A stretch of DNA of 7,932 bases. Origin: an uncultured Ruminococcus sp. GTDB lineage: Bacteria; Bacillota; Clostridia; Oscillospirales; Ruminococcaceae. The notes below the pieces were generated by a model. It worked only from the letters and a program-made list of their open reading frames with translations, did not search any database and was not told the origin of the DNA. The stretch lies in the NCBI GenBank assembly GCA_947177715.1, contig CAMWVM010000063.1, forward strand, positions 1-7,932. Direction: 5' to 3'. How positions within the stretch are numbered: the first letter of the stretch is position 1; every line of letters starts with the position of its first letter. Below are positions 1 to 7,600 of the stretch, in pieces. The translations under genes were made by a program, and so were the position numbers.

Positions 1-15
1 TTTTGAATTACTCAT
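1..15 (-). CDS. Start of the next tail-module gene, only five codons visible
   Basis: Only MSNSK is visible before the window ends. The ATG is 2 nt past the TAA of the 59-residue gene and follows a strong GGGAGGAA site, so it is very likely a real start in the same operon. By position it could be a further tail-tip, holin or lysin gene, but nothing in the five codons tells which. Confidence 0.65.
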
Positions 16-27
16 TTTTATTCCTCC
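13..27 (-). promoter_or_regulatory. Ribosome binding site and start codon of the gene at the window edge
   Basis: Minus-strand GGGAGGAA (28-21 region) lies about 5-7 nt upstream of ATG at 15-13 and overlaps the final codons of the 59-residue gene. It is the strongest ribosome binding site in the window. Confidence 0.75.
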
Positions 28-197
28 CATTTTTCAGGTGCTTCACTTTCATTGATTTCCTGCCAATTATCAGGGTTTTCGTTTTTTCCAAGATACACAA
101 CAGGAGAATACGTTTCACCGTCTGTCAAAACCTTTTCCTGTTTAACGTATGGTGTCTTTTCATTACAGCACCTAACACCTAAAGTAATCCAATCCAT
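18..197 (-). CDS. Small acidic protein of unknown function, 59 residues
   Basis: Translation gives MDWITLGVRCCNEK at the start and QEINESEAPEKWEE at the end, with TAA at 20-18. It is Trp- and Glu-rich at the C-terminus (six Glu in the last 14 residues), with a Cys pair at residues 10-11 and no signal peptide or membrane segment. An in-frame TAA just upstream (203-201) fixes ATG 197 as the earliest start. It lies 11 nt after the 174-residue gene but has no recognisable ribosome binding site (AATAATTTAATAC precedes the ATG), so it may depend on reinitiation or coupling. It is believable as a gene because the frame fills the gap exactly and the next gene's ribosome binding site overlaps its last codons. 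The middle (TDGETYSPVVYLGKNENPDNW) vaguely resembles short carbohydrate-binding repeats of the 'G..Y.....N..P..W' kind, which is only a weak hint. Confidence 0.68.
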   Translation of the reverse strand: MDWITLGVRCCNEKTPYVKQEKVLTDGETYSPVVYLGKNENPDNWQEINESEAPEKWEE

Positions 198-208
198 GTA
201 TTAAATTA

Positions 209-733
209 TTATGTTATAGCTATCCAATCTATATAATAGTCCTTTTGTGGCAAATATGCTGAATTGTCAGAGGGCTGTATTACGGCAATATATGTACCGG
301 AATCTTGTTTGTAAGTGTATAATGAAGCTTTGCACTGTGTAGGCGAGCTGACACTTAATCTTAAACTTGCTATTATTTGTTGACAATTCTTTGGTGCAGG
401 TATGGTAACTGTTGCATAAGGAGCTATATTAGAAGCAACTGAAACATATATAGTACCATTACAAATATCAAAACTATCGGAAGCACCTGAATTTGATTTT
501 AAAGCTATATAACCGCTGCTTGGAATAGTCCAGTAATAAATCCAAACAGTATCATTTTTTTTTAACTGTTTATGTGTGCGATTAAGCAGCAACATTTCCT
601 GGTCATTAAACTCAGGAAGTGTTACTTTAGCCTTGTGTAAAGAATCTTGATACTCTTGAACAATTCCCCATGTATGTTTTAGTTGATTATTATTACTTTG
701 GTTGTCTTTAATTAATTGATTTAATTTATTCAC
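209..733 (-). CDS. Small tail-tip accessory protein, 174 residues
   Basis: The family is unrecognised by name. Residues 1-60 look helical and polar (Asn/Gln/Lys-rich). Residues 60-86 read KKNDTVWIYYW followed by GYIALKSNSG, a 'G/N-D-x-V-W-V-Y-Y-W ... G-Y-I-A' pattern that I associate with small beta-barrel proteins of clostridial phage tails. The remainder (about 87-174) alternates polar and hydrophobic residues in a beta fashion and ends YYIDWIAIT. There is no signal peptide, membrane segment or catalytic motif. It starts at GTG with an excellent ribosome binding site and ends with tandem stop codons (TAA TAA, 211-206). Its position after the hub gene suggests a tip, collar-like or receptor-binding accessory role. 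A DNA-binding or enzymatic role looks unlikely, but the function is not established. Confidence 0.8.
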   Translation of the reverse strand: MNKLNQLIKDNQSNNNQLKHTWGIVQEYQDSLHKAKVTLPEFNDQEMLLLNRTHKQLKKNDTVWIYYWTIPSSGYIALKSNSGASDSFDICNGTIYVSVASNIAPYATVTIPAPKNCQQIIASLRLSVSSPTQCKASLYTYKQDSGTYIAVIQPSDNSAYLPQKDYYIDWIAIT

Positions 734-738
734 TTAAA

Positions 739-746
739 CACCTCTT
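739..746 (-). promoter_or_regulatory. Ribosome binding site deciding a GTG start
   Basis: Minus-strand AAGAGGTG lies 5 nt upstream of GTG at 733-731 and overlaps the TAA stop (747-745) of the hub-like gene. The strength and spacing of this site make the GTG the start of the 174-residue protein. The overlap suggests the two genes are translationally coupled. Confidence 0.82.
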
Positions 747-1983
747 AATCTAAATCCAATGTTGATGGTAACTGTTGCAAGTTTACAACATTGATTGTCA
801 TATCACTAATGCCTATAGGCATTGTTAAAGATTCAATTAAAAATAATTGGTTGTAAAATCCATATTTTTCATTAGTAATAGAAATATTATTATCAACATC
901 TAAGTGGGGGAGAAGGGGATAACTAAAGCTAACATTCAAATTAGTACATACGCTTTGATACAAAAGATACTCTGCATATTGTCTGCATTGTTCTTCAGGA
1001 GAAGTATCATCTTCTGTAATAGTAATATATACTACTCCGCCTTCATACACTCGTTTGCCTATGCTGTCAATACATACATCTGACTGAGGATTATTATTTT
1101 TTGCAGTGTAGGAATAAATTTTATTATCGGTATTGTCAGTAGCAACGGTAATTATATTGTAACCAGTAAAATCTCTTGCTAAAGAAGTTTGATTGTATGA
1201 TAGATTTGCATCATTAAAATAATATATAGGTGCTAAATACTGATAATAACTTGCAACATTTGAATTAAAAATGCGTTCCATTCTGAACCGTCCGTTAACA
1301 TCATAATAAACAAATGCGTTAAACATTGCAGCTAACTTTTCAAATATTTCACCAATATATCCTCCTTGAGATATTGTTATATCAGCATATACAAATAAAT
1401 CATCAAATTTAGAGTCTATAATAGGTTCAATAGGGTCTAATGGCATTCCGTTACCCATGTCTAAAGACAATGTGTTTTCAATTAATTCTCTAATTTTAAC
1501 TTTATTTTTTGATATTGTACCGTTATTATCTTCAACAGTAGTGAATATTTGTGTTTCAAGCATAGCCATGCCAGTTTTTAATTCGCCGTTAAAGAATCCA
1601 AATTTATCAATTCCTTCAATAGTGATTTTACACCCCTGTATGTTTGTGGACTTTGCAACAAAAACACCTTGCGAAAACCAATAAATATCTTCATCAACTT
1701 TAATTCCTATATAAATTTTGAACTTACGGTTATACCAGAAGTAATTATCATTGTTCTTTGAATATTGATGGTTTTTATCTATTATAGTAAAAGAGCAAGA
1801 CCGTCTACAGCCTTGCCCTCTTGTAACTTGTATCGTACCGGCATCATCTTTTGAAATTATATTTGTTATTTCACCAATCGGATTTTCATAATAATCAAGG
1901 ATCTCCATTTTAAAATGAACGGTACGGTGATTTTGTTTTAAAGTAGTCAAATAACCATCAGAAACTTTATTGTAATAATCCAT
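745..1983 (-). CDS. Baseplate hub-like phage tail protein
   Basis: This 412-residue protein most likely forms the central hub at the tail tip, as T4 gp27-like proteins do. Visible support: residues about 50-130 form a beta-rich domain with the surface-property pattern IYIGIKVDEDIYWFSQGVFV, where hubs report what an element does and returns. Residues 208-236 (YIGEIFEKLAAMF, then YYDVNGRFRMERI) match the 'helix plus D..G.' element of hub proteins. Residues 272-310 (FTGYNIITVATDN, then AKNNNPQSDVCIDSIGKR) match the hub pattern 'Y.N.V.V.G ... N..P.S...IG.R'. Residues 355-400 (PLLPHLDVDNNISI, then QLFLIESLTMPI) give the terminal strand pair. It may correspond to a clostridial DUF5048-type family, but I am not certain of that. 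There is no peptidase or lysozyme domain, so it would be a hub without a tail lysin. The ATG at 1983 has AGGATGGTG upstream, overlapping the TAG of the preceding gene. Confidence 0.75.
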   Translation of the reverse strand: MDYYNKVSDGYLTTLKQNHRTVHFKMEILDYYENPIGEITNIISKDDAGTIQVTRGQGCRRSCSFTIIDKNHQYSKNNDNYFWYNRKFKIYIGIKVDEDIYWFSQGVFVAKSTNIQGCKITIEGIDKFGFFNGELKTGMAMLETQIFTTVEDNNGTISKNKVKIRELIENTLSLDMGNGMPLDPIEPIIDSKFDDLFVYADITISQGGYIGEIFEKLAAMFNAFVYYDVNGRFRMERIFNSNVASYYQYLAPIYYFNDANLSYNQTSLARDFTGYNIITVATDNTDNKIYSYTAKNNNPQSDVCIDSIGKRVYEGGVVYITITEDDTSPEEQCRQYAEYLLYQSVCTNLNVSFSYPLLPHLDVDNNISITNEKYGFYNQLFLIESLTMPIGISDMTINVVNLQQLPSTLDLD

Positions 1984-1995
1984 GCAATCACCATC

Positions 1996-4440
1996 CTAAT
2001 TAGTTGATTTGTGACCTATTATGGCAATCTTTTGAATGTCAACACTTTCAACCCATGAATAATTAATAGTCGTAGGCTGTACGTCAAATGAATGATCATA
2101 ACTTCTTGTAGGTGTTTCTGTAATATTAACAATCCACGAATCGCCTTTATCGCTTTTCAAAAGGAAATTGCAATCCTGTGAAATAAATTTTTTCCAAGCT
2201 TCTATTCGTTTATAGTCATTATCAAATGTCATATCAGGACAGTTAATTGTTTCTAATATGGCAGAAAAAGAACCGTTTTCAAAATTTCCATTGTCATATG
2301 TGATAATGGGTTTTTCAGCTATAGAATTATTAACTGTAACACCTATGTTGGTTGAAATGTCACTGTTTTGAATATCACAATTAAAATTCCAACATTCATT
2401 AGCCGTATACACATCATCTTGTGTTTGCTTTAAACTATATATGTACCAACCGTTTTGATTCTGCATATTGACATCAATAACTGCACAATTAGAATTATTA
2501 AAAATAAAGAAATAGGTATAATTTTGATTACCAGCAGGCTCAAAATCTATGAATTCTATATATGGATTTTTATCTAGTGTTGTGAATGCGCATATAGATT
2601 TACTATTGTTTAAATCTTCTATGCTTAACTGTAAGCCTTCATCTGAATTAAATTCATTATATCTATTTAAACGATAGTATCTACAAGTATCTCCACTAGA
2701 TGATAACGCTTTACGTATTTCATGCAAATTAAAATGATTACTATAATCCGAGCCTAAAGAGTAGACACCAGTTGATTTTGAAAGATTGAGAGGTTTATTT
2801 ATATAGTATGGAGAAACAAGACTTTCAGAATTGTAAATTTTATTATCTTTTGTAATATAATCAAGATTAACTAATAAAATTTGATTGTAGAACACAGGTA
2901 AACTGGTATATGTTAAATTATCATCATAAAACCAATCTGTTTCTATTTTTTTATCTCCCTTATAGAACGTATTTTCTCTTGTAATACATAAACTACAATT
3001 ATTATTAGTTTCACTTATTGATTTTAATTGTGAAAAACTTAAATGAGTTCTCGATTGAGTGGCACTTGTATATTTAATATAAAACGAACGCGAATCACTA
3101 TCATAATAATATTTTTCATTATTATCTTTGTTCGAAAATAAATCGTCTAAATACAAAGAAATTCCTTTTGGGTACCATTTTGATTTACTCAAATTTATAA
3201 ACAACTTAGTGTAGTTCCAATTAGGTGATCCTACAGGGAAGAATATATTATATTCTATTATGAAATATCGTGTTTTTGATATACTTCCTCGAAACACAAT
3301 TTTGTTATTTTGTTTATCAAAATGAAAGATGTTTGAAGCTTCTATATCAGATGGTGTATTTTCATTAGGCAATATTTCTGTTATTTCGTTATTTAAAGTT
3401 TCACCAGAATTACCAAAAGATGAATTTGAATACTCGGTAATTTTTAAAATATATTTACTATAGTTGTCACATATGGGCAAAGGATAAGAAAGATTTATCT
3501 CATTTTCGTTTACTCCTAAAACTTTCTTTATCGAATATTTACTTAAAGGTATTCCAGGTATTTTTATTACATTATTCCCTGCCTCATTAACACATGAAAA
3601 CAGAAACTCATGAATTTCTGTTTTATCCTCAGAAATTTGATTTAAACCAAATTTATATGCCAATAATCCTGTTTCGGAGAAATTTGAATAATTACCCTTC
3701 ATTTCTATTCCAGTTTTATTATTTTTTATTTCTGCTGTTACTTCCATATCTGGTTTATTTCTCAATCTAAACACTCTGGGTCTATCAACAAAATAGTTAG
3801 TGTATATTTTATATGATATATTGGTTTGATTTATTAAATTAGTTAAATTTGAACTACGTGAGTTAATCGTTATTTGCCCTGTTGACGAATTATAAGAGGT
3901 AATATATGCAGTAACAACACCGAGAGTCGAAGTATTGGTATATGTAGTATAAAATACTATTTTTCCATAATAATTTTCTTTATTTTTTATCAAAGACAAT
4001 TTTTTACCAATCTTAAGCATTGAAGGATTCCGTACATCTATTAAGTTGGCTATTCCTTTGCAAAAAAACATATCATAATTTGGTGTATCTGTATCTTCAG
4101 GCAAATATCCATGATAAGTTAAGGTATATTCATAATCATCTGTTGGATTAAATAAACTATGACCATTTTCATCTACATCAAACCAATTTAAAATAGGTTT
4201 AATAGAAAATTTATCACCATGTTTTAAATTAAAATGATTTATTTGATAAGTATTCTGATAGCTGCCTACATCTACAGATAAATTTCTAATTTTTAAATCT
4301 ATATGTTTAATAATAGACCCTCTACAATTTACTTTTCCTGTAATGGGGGTGTTTAACACTTTATTGCCATTGCTATTTTCTGTCCAATCTAATTCTATTA
4401 CTTCATCATCAGGAAAAACATTTGTTGCTGTTTGTATCAT
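1996..4440 (-). CDS. Large tail-tip/baseplate protein in the distal-tail (Dit-like) position
   Basis: This 814-residue protein follows the tape measure gene and precedes the hub-like gene, the slot usually filled by the distal tail protein that joins tube to baseplate. It has no signal peptide or membrane segment and is Asn-, Ser- and Tyr-rich with a beta-strand pattern throughout. The N-terminal part (about 1-130) starts with VIELDWTENSNG. The middle (about 140-700) looks like several beta-sandwich-type segments that I cannot assign. The C-terminal part (about 735-805) contains YKRIEAWKKFI, LLKSDKGDSWIVNI and TTINYSWVE. That pattern of a helix, then a 'K..GD.W.V.I' strand pair, then a closing 'T.I.Y.W.E' strand recurs at the ends of tail-tip proteins. 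Usual Dit proteins are about 250 residues, so if this is one it carries a large insertion, perhaps for carbohydrate binding. It ends in TAG, 12 nt before the next ATG. A tail protein is well supported by context; the Dit role is inference. Confidence 0.72.
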   Translation of the reverse strand: MIQTATNVFPDDEVIELDWTENSNGNKVLNTPITGKVNCRGSIIKHIDLKIRNLSVDVGSYQNTYQINHFNLKHGDKFSIKPILNWFDVDENGHSLFNPTDDYEYTLTYHGYLPEDTDTPNYDMFFCKGIANLIDVRNPSMLKIGKKLSLIKNKENYYGKIVFYTTYTNTSTLGVVTAYITSYNSSTGQITINSRSSNLTNLINQTNISYKIYTNYFVDRPRVFRLRNKPDMEVTAEIKNNKTGIEMKGNYSNFSETGLLAYKFGLNQISEDKTEIHEFLFSCVNEAGNNVIKIPGIPLSKYSIKKVLGVNENEINLSYPLPICDNYSKYILKITEYSNSSFGNSGETLNNEITEILPNENTPSDIEASNIFHFDKQNNKIVFRGSISKTRYFIIEYNIFFPVGSPNWNYTKLFINLSKSKWYPKGISLYLDDLFSNKDNNEKYYYDSDSRSFYIKYTSATQSRTHLSFSQLKSISETNNNCSLCITRENTFYKGDKKIETDWFYDDNLTYTSLPVFYNQILLVNLDYITKDNKIYNSESLVSPYYINKPLNLSKSTGVYSLGSDYSNHFNLHEIRKALSSSGDTCRYYRLNRYNEFNSDEGLQLSIEDLNNSKSICAFTTLDKNPYIEFIDFEPAGNQNYTYFFIFNNSNCAVIDVNMQNQNGWYIYSLKQTQDDVYTANECWNFNCDIQNSDISTNIGVTVNNSIAEKPIITYDNGNFENGSFSAILETINCPDMTFDNDYKRIEAWKKFISQDCNFLLKSDKGDSWIVNITETPTRSYDHSFDVQPTTINYSWVESVDIQKIAIIGHKSTN

Positions 4441-4446
4441 TTATTT

Positions 4447-4458
4447 CACATCCTTTCT
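4447..4458 (-). promoter_or_regulatory. Ribosome binding site of the 814-residue tail protein
   Basis: Minus-strand AGAAAGGA (4458-4451) lies 10 nt upstream of the ATG at 4440-4438, directly after the U-rich tail of the second terminator. The spacing is slightly long, but the match to the 16S rRNA tail is good, and no other in-frame start nearby has a better site. Confidence 0.7.
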
Positions 4459-4493
4459 AAAAATAAACCGCCAACTTTTCTAATTGGCGGTTT
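4458..4493 (-). terminator. Second intrinsic terminator just before the 814-residue tail gene
   Basis: A perfect 10-bp inverted repeat (AAACCGCCAA at 4465-4474, TTGGCGGTTT at 4484-4493) reads in minus-strand RNA as a GC-cored stem. It extends to 12 bp by one U·G and one U-A pair around the loop AGAAA, and ends in UUUAUUUUUA. The tail ends only about 18 nt before the start codon at 4440. The ribosome binding site of the next gene therefore follows the tail directly, and no promoter fits in between. It may act as a partial terminator or attenuator. Readthrough or antitermination must occur if the downstream tail genes depend on the upstream promoter. Confidence 0.8.
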
Positions 4494-4510
4494 GAAAGTG
4501 TTTATTGTAT

Positions 4511-4545
4511 TATAAAAATAAAAAACCTGCCGAAGCAGAGCTTTG
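4511..4545 (-). terminator. Intrinsic terminator with UUCG tetraloop
   Basis: In minus-strand RNA the stem CUGC / GCAG (4538-4535 and 4530-4527) closes a UUCG loop with a C-G closing pair, the classic very stable tetraloop. It is followed by G and then a UUUUUUAUUUUU tail (4525-4514). Upstream AAAG can pair with the start of the U-tract and lengthen the stem through G·U pairs. It lies about 100 nt past the tape measure stop. The core stem is short, so efficiency may be partial. The plus strand lacks a U-tract after the hairpin, so the direction is clear. Confidence 0.75.
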
Positions 4546-4572
4546 GTTATTGACGGTATGTTCTTGATTAGC

Positions 4573-4608
4573 AGCAATACAGCAGCGTCTAAGCACTGCT
4601 GTATTACT
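4573..4608 (-). other. Long RNA hairpin after the tape measure gene
   Basis: A perfect 10-bp inverted repeat (AATACAGCAG / CTGCTGTATT on the plus strand, 4576-4585 and 4596-4605) extends in minus-strand RNA to about 15 bp with a six-base loop CUUAGA (4593-4588). The extra pairs include G·U wobbles at 4595/4586 and 4606/4575. In plus-strand RNA these would be A/C mismatches, so the structure favours the minus-strand transcript. The hairpin starts about 35 nt past the tape measure stop codon. No U-tract follows it, so it is not a standard intrinsic terminator. It could protect the 3' end of the tape measure message, be a processing site, or take part in alternative folding with the next hairpin. 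Its function is unknown. Confidence 0.6.
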
Positions 4609-4643
4609 AAATATAATAGGAGCAAAAACGCACGATTTTTAAT

Positions 4644-7600
4644 TTAATGATTAATCATACGTTCCAGATCAGCTTGCTTAATATATCTATCAATCTGTTT
4701 AGTAAAGTCTATTGGATCATTCGCCACAACCTTTTGAATAATAATAGTTGGACTATAATTCGTTGAAGTACTATTTTGATTTGCAACGTTATGTAATTGA
4801 TCTATTGTATCTCTATATAATCTATCAGAAAGATTCTGAGTAAAACTACCAAGGAAATTATCTGAATTATGAATCACGTTAAATAACTTTTTTGCATCAG
4901 CAGAATTAAATATCACTTCTGGTGATGAAGATGAACCATGCACATTAGCCATACCAGTGTAGTCAATAACTCCGCCTGTACTATAAGATTGAACAGTGTA
5001 ATCATTTTGCATAGCTTCTACTATGCTTTGAAGTTCTTCAGTGGTATATTGTTTCCCTTTGATTACCTTAGTCAAATTAGCTTGATGAAGCTGATTTTTT
5101 AACAATTCCGCATCGGTTCTGTTGGTGAATTTATCGATTATATTACCGTTAGAATCCTTTACAGCATAATACGTTGGTTCTTGACCATTAATCTCTGATA
5201 AATCTGAAAGACGTTTATATTCTGAATTAAAGTTTTCAAGGAATTCAAGATGATCGTTTTTCAACCTTTGTTCTTCAGATATAAAATAACTTAAATCAGA
5301 AAGTCTTTGATCATCGCCTTTTTTGATTGCTTCAACCCATTCTTCAAGATGAGTTTTAGTAGTTTCCCAAGAACTAATTTCATCTTGTTTGGATTGTATG
5401 CTATTATTAACTGCTTCAATTTCTTGCTCTACGTCATTATGCAATCTCTGTTGGTAACCGTTGTAGTTACTTTCAAAGTTGTTAATAATGCCTGTGTCCT
5501 GAGATAAAATTTGCGACTTCCAGTTAGAACCTAAGATTTGGGAAGCCAATAATTCATCTTGATTTTGCTTATATGAATCAACTGCATCCGACCATTTCTG
5601 CTTATATTCTTCCCATTTATCAATATCCTTATCATACTGAGATAATTTACTTTCTTTTTCAGTATTGATTTTATCTATCTGCGCTTGAATATTATCAATC
5701 TTATCTTGTCTTACAGCTTCATCATATTCATTTTGTGCTTTATTGACGTCAGAAGCATTTTGACCGATAGTCCAACCGCCGTCTTCACGATAGGTTGCGA
5801 CTAATTGACTTTTAGCTTTATTTAGATTATTAAGCTTTTCTTGCAAATTGATCTGTTTATTTATATTATTGTTCTGATCTTCAAGAGCCTTTTTCTGATT
5901 TTCAAGTTGTTCAATACGTTTATCAAAACTTTCAGAAACTAATTTCTTTTCTTCTTCAACAGACTCTTTTTGCTTATCAATGAATGATTGTGCGGTACTT
6001 GCAGCAGTTTCATAGTTAGAGATTATTTCTTCCAGTTCTTTTTTTTGCTTTTCGAGAGTTTCAAGAACTTCTTCCTGCTTATCAATTTCAAGCTGAATTT
6101 TTCGAATTGTTTTATCAATCTGATAAACTTGATCTTCATAATATTCATCTGCGGTCTTGATTTCATTAGAAATATTTTTTGTGCTGTCTTCTACATTTCT
6201 GCTTAAATTTTCAATAACAGCTAAATAGTTAGACCAAGTTTTTGTAGTTTCATTGGCTGTAAATATTTCTGATTCAGTTGTGTTAATTGAATCTTCAATT
6301 TCTTGAATTTCCTTTGAATATTCTTGAAATTCTTTATATAATTCCTCAGAAGCACTTTGACTTCTTGATGAACCCATCTTTTTAGCTACTTCGGTGCGTT
6401 CCCCCAATAGCTTCTCTAACTTTTCTTTTTGGGTTTTCAATACAGCTTCTTGACTTTCAGCATATGCGATATTAGCTTGAATTTCAGTTTTAATTAGTTC
6501 TAATATCTTTTGAGTATATGTCTTTCTTGCACTAAGCAACTTATCTGAATCAATAACAAAACCATCTGCGGTCTGAGTGAACGCACCAGATAAATCTCCG
6601 TTAAGTTCAATTAATTCAAGCATTTCATTGCCTGACAATGCTTCGTTATTTGCCAATTTTGAAAGAGCTGAATTGAATTTCTCAATTCCCTGTGAAGCAT
6701 CGTCAAATTGTTCGGATTTGAAATTTTCTAAAGTTTTTAAATATTGGTCGCTTGCTTCAGAAAGTAATGTATTGAGTTGTGCTAAACTATTTTGATGAGA
6801 TTCAAAGAAATAATCAAGTTTTTTTCCTAAATCACTATCTTCTTCAACACCGGAATACAAAGACTTTTTAAGTTCATTTATTTGCTCTGAAATTTCAGCA
6901 GCTTCTTTAGATGTATTAGCGTTTTTTAATTTTTCAAACAAGGACTCAATTTCGTTTAAATTACTTTTTTGAGTGTCTGATAATCCTGCATACTCTAATA
7001 TCTTTTTTGCTTCTGTAACATCATCATAGACTTCTTTTAAATTATTTAAGCGGTCAATTTCAGTATTAATATTTTCAGTTAAATCATCATTCTGCCTATC
7101 TGTAGGGTAAGTTTGATATACTTTTTTTGCTTTTTCCATTATTGAGAGCTGATCATCAATAGTTCCGAATACCTTAACACTATCACTACCAATTTCCAAC
7201 TCTACATCTGCATATTCTGAAGCAATTTCTTGAATTTCAGCAATATAATCTTTACCAATGTCTGAAATTGAAGCACTTTTTTCTTTTAATTCTTTGTAAG
7301 TTTTCTTCAGGTATTCTGAATCAAGATAAGCATTATCTTCAGTTACATTCATATCAGAAGGTAAATAATCTTTAAATTTGTATAAAATTTCACCGTTGTC
7401 AATCTTATAATTAGGCATATTGAAAAGTGTGCCATACGTTTCTTTAAAATCTTCGGCATCTTTTAAAAAACGTCTATAATCATTGGCACTATCGTTTACT
7501 GCTTCAGCTTTTTCATAAGCACCCTTGTTATCCTCAATAACCAGTTCAGCGTTAGCCTTATCGGTTTCTAACTTTTTCTCTAAGACCTCTGAATATTTCT

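Noticed and set aside
209..733. Diversity-generating retroelement target at the C-terminus of the small tail protein
   Set aside because: No reverse transcriptase, template repeat or adenine-biased variable repeat is visible in the window.
1457..1684. Plus-strand open frame of 75 codons
   Set aside because: It lies wholly inside the hub-like gene on the opposite strand, has no ribosome binding site and no recognisable protein pattern.
1996..4440. CxxC at about residues 482-485 of the 814-residue protein as a zinc site
   Set aside because: There is no second Cys/His pair at suitable spacing, and scattered Cys residues occur throughout this protein.
4509..4514. Perfect minus-strand TATAAT as a -10 box between the two terminators
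   Set aside because: No acceptable -35 lies 16-18 nt upstream (that position falls in the terminator stem), the area is simply AT-rich, and any transcript would still cross the second terminator.
4550..4555. Plus-strand TTGACG as a -35 box
   Set aside because: The hexamer 17 nt downstream (AGCAAT) is a poor -10 and there is no plus-strand gene to serve.
5307..5507. Plus-strand open frame of 66 codons with Phe-rich hydrophobic translation
   Set aside because: It is antisense to the Glu/Lys-rich tape measure gene; GAA and AAG codons read backwards give Phe and Leu, producing a false membrane-like sequence.
5988..6206. Plus-strand open frame that looks like a membrane protein
   Set aside because: The same antisense artefact opposite the tape measure coiled coil; no ribosome binding site.
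6577..6795. Plus-strand open frame of 72 codons
   Set aside because: It is antisense inside the tape measure gene with no independent support.
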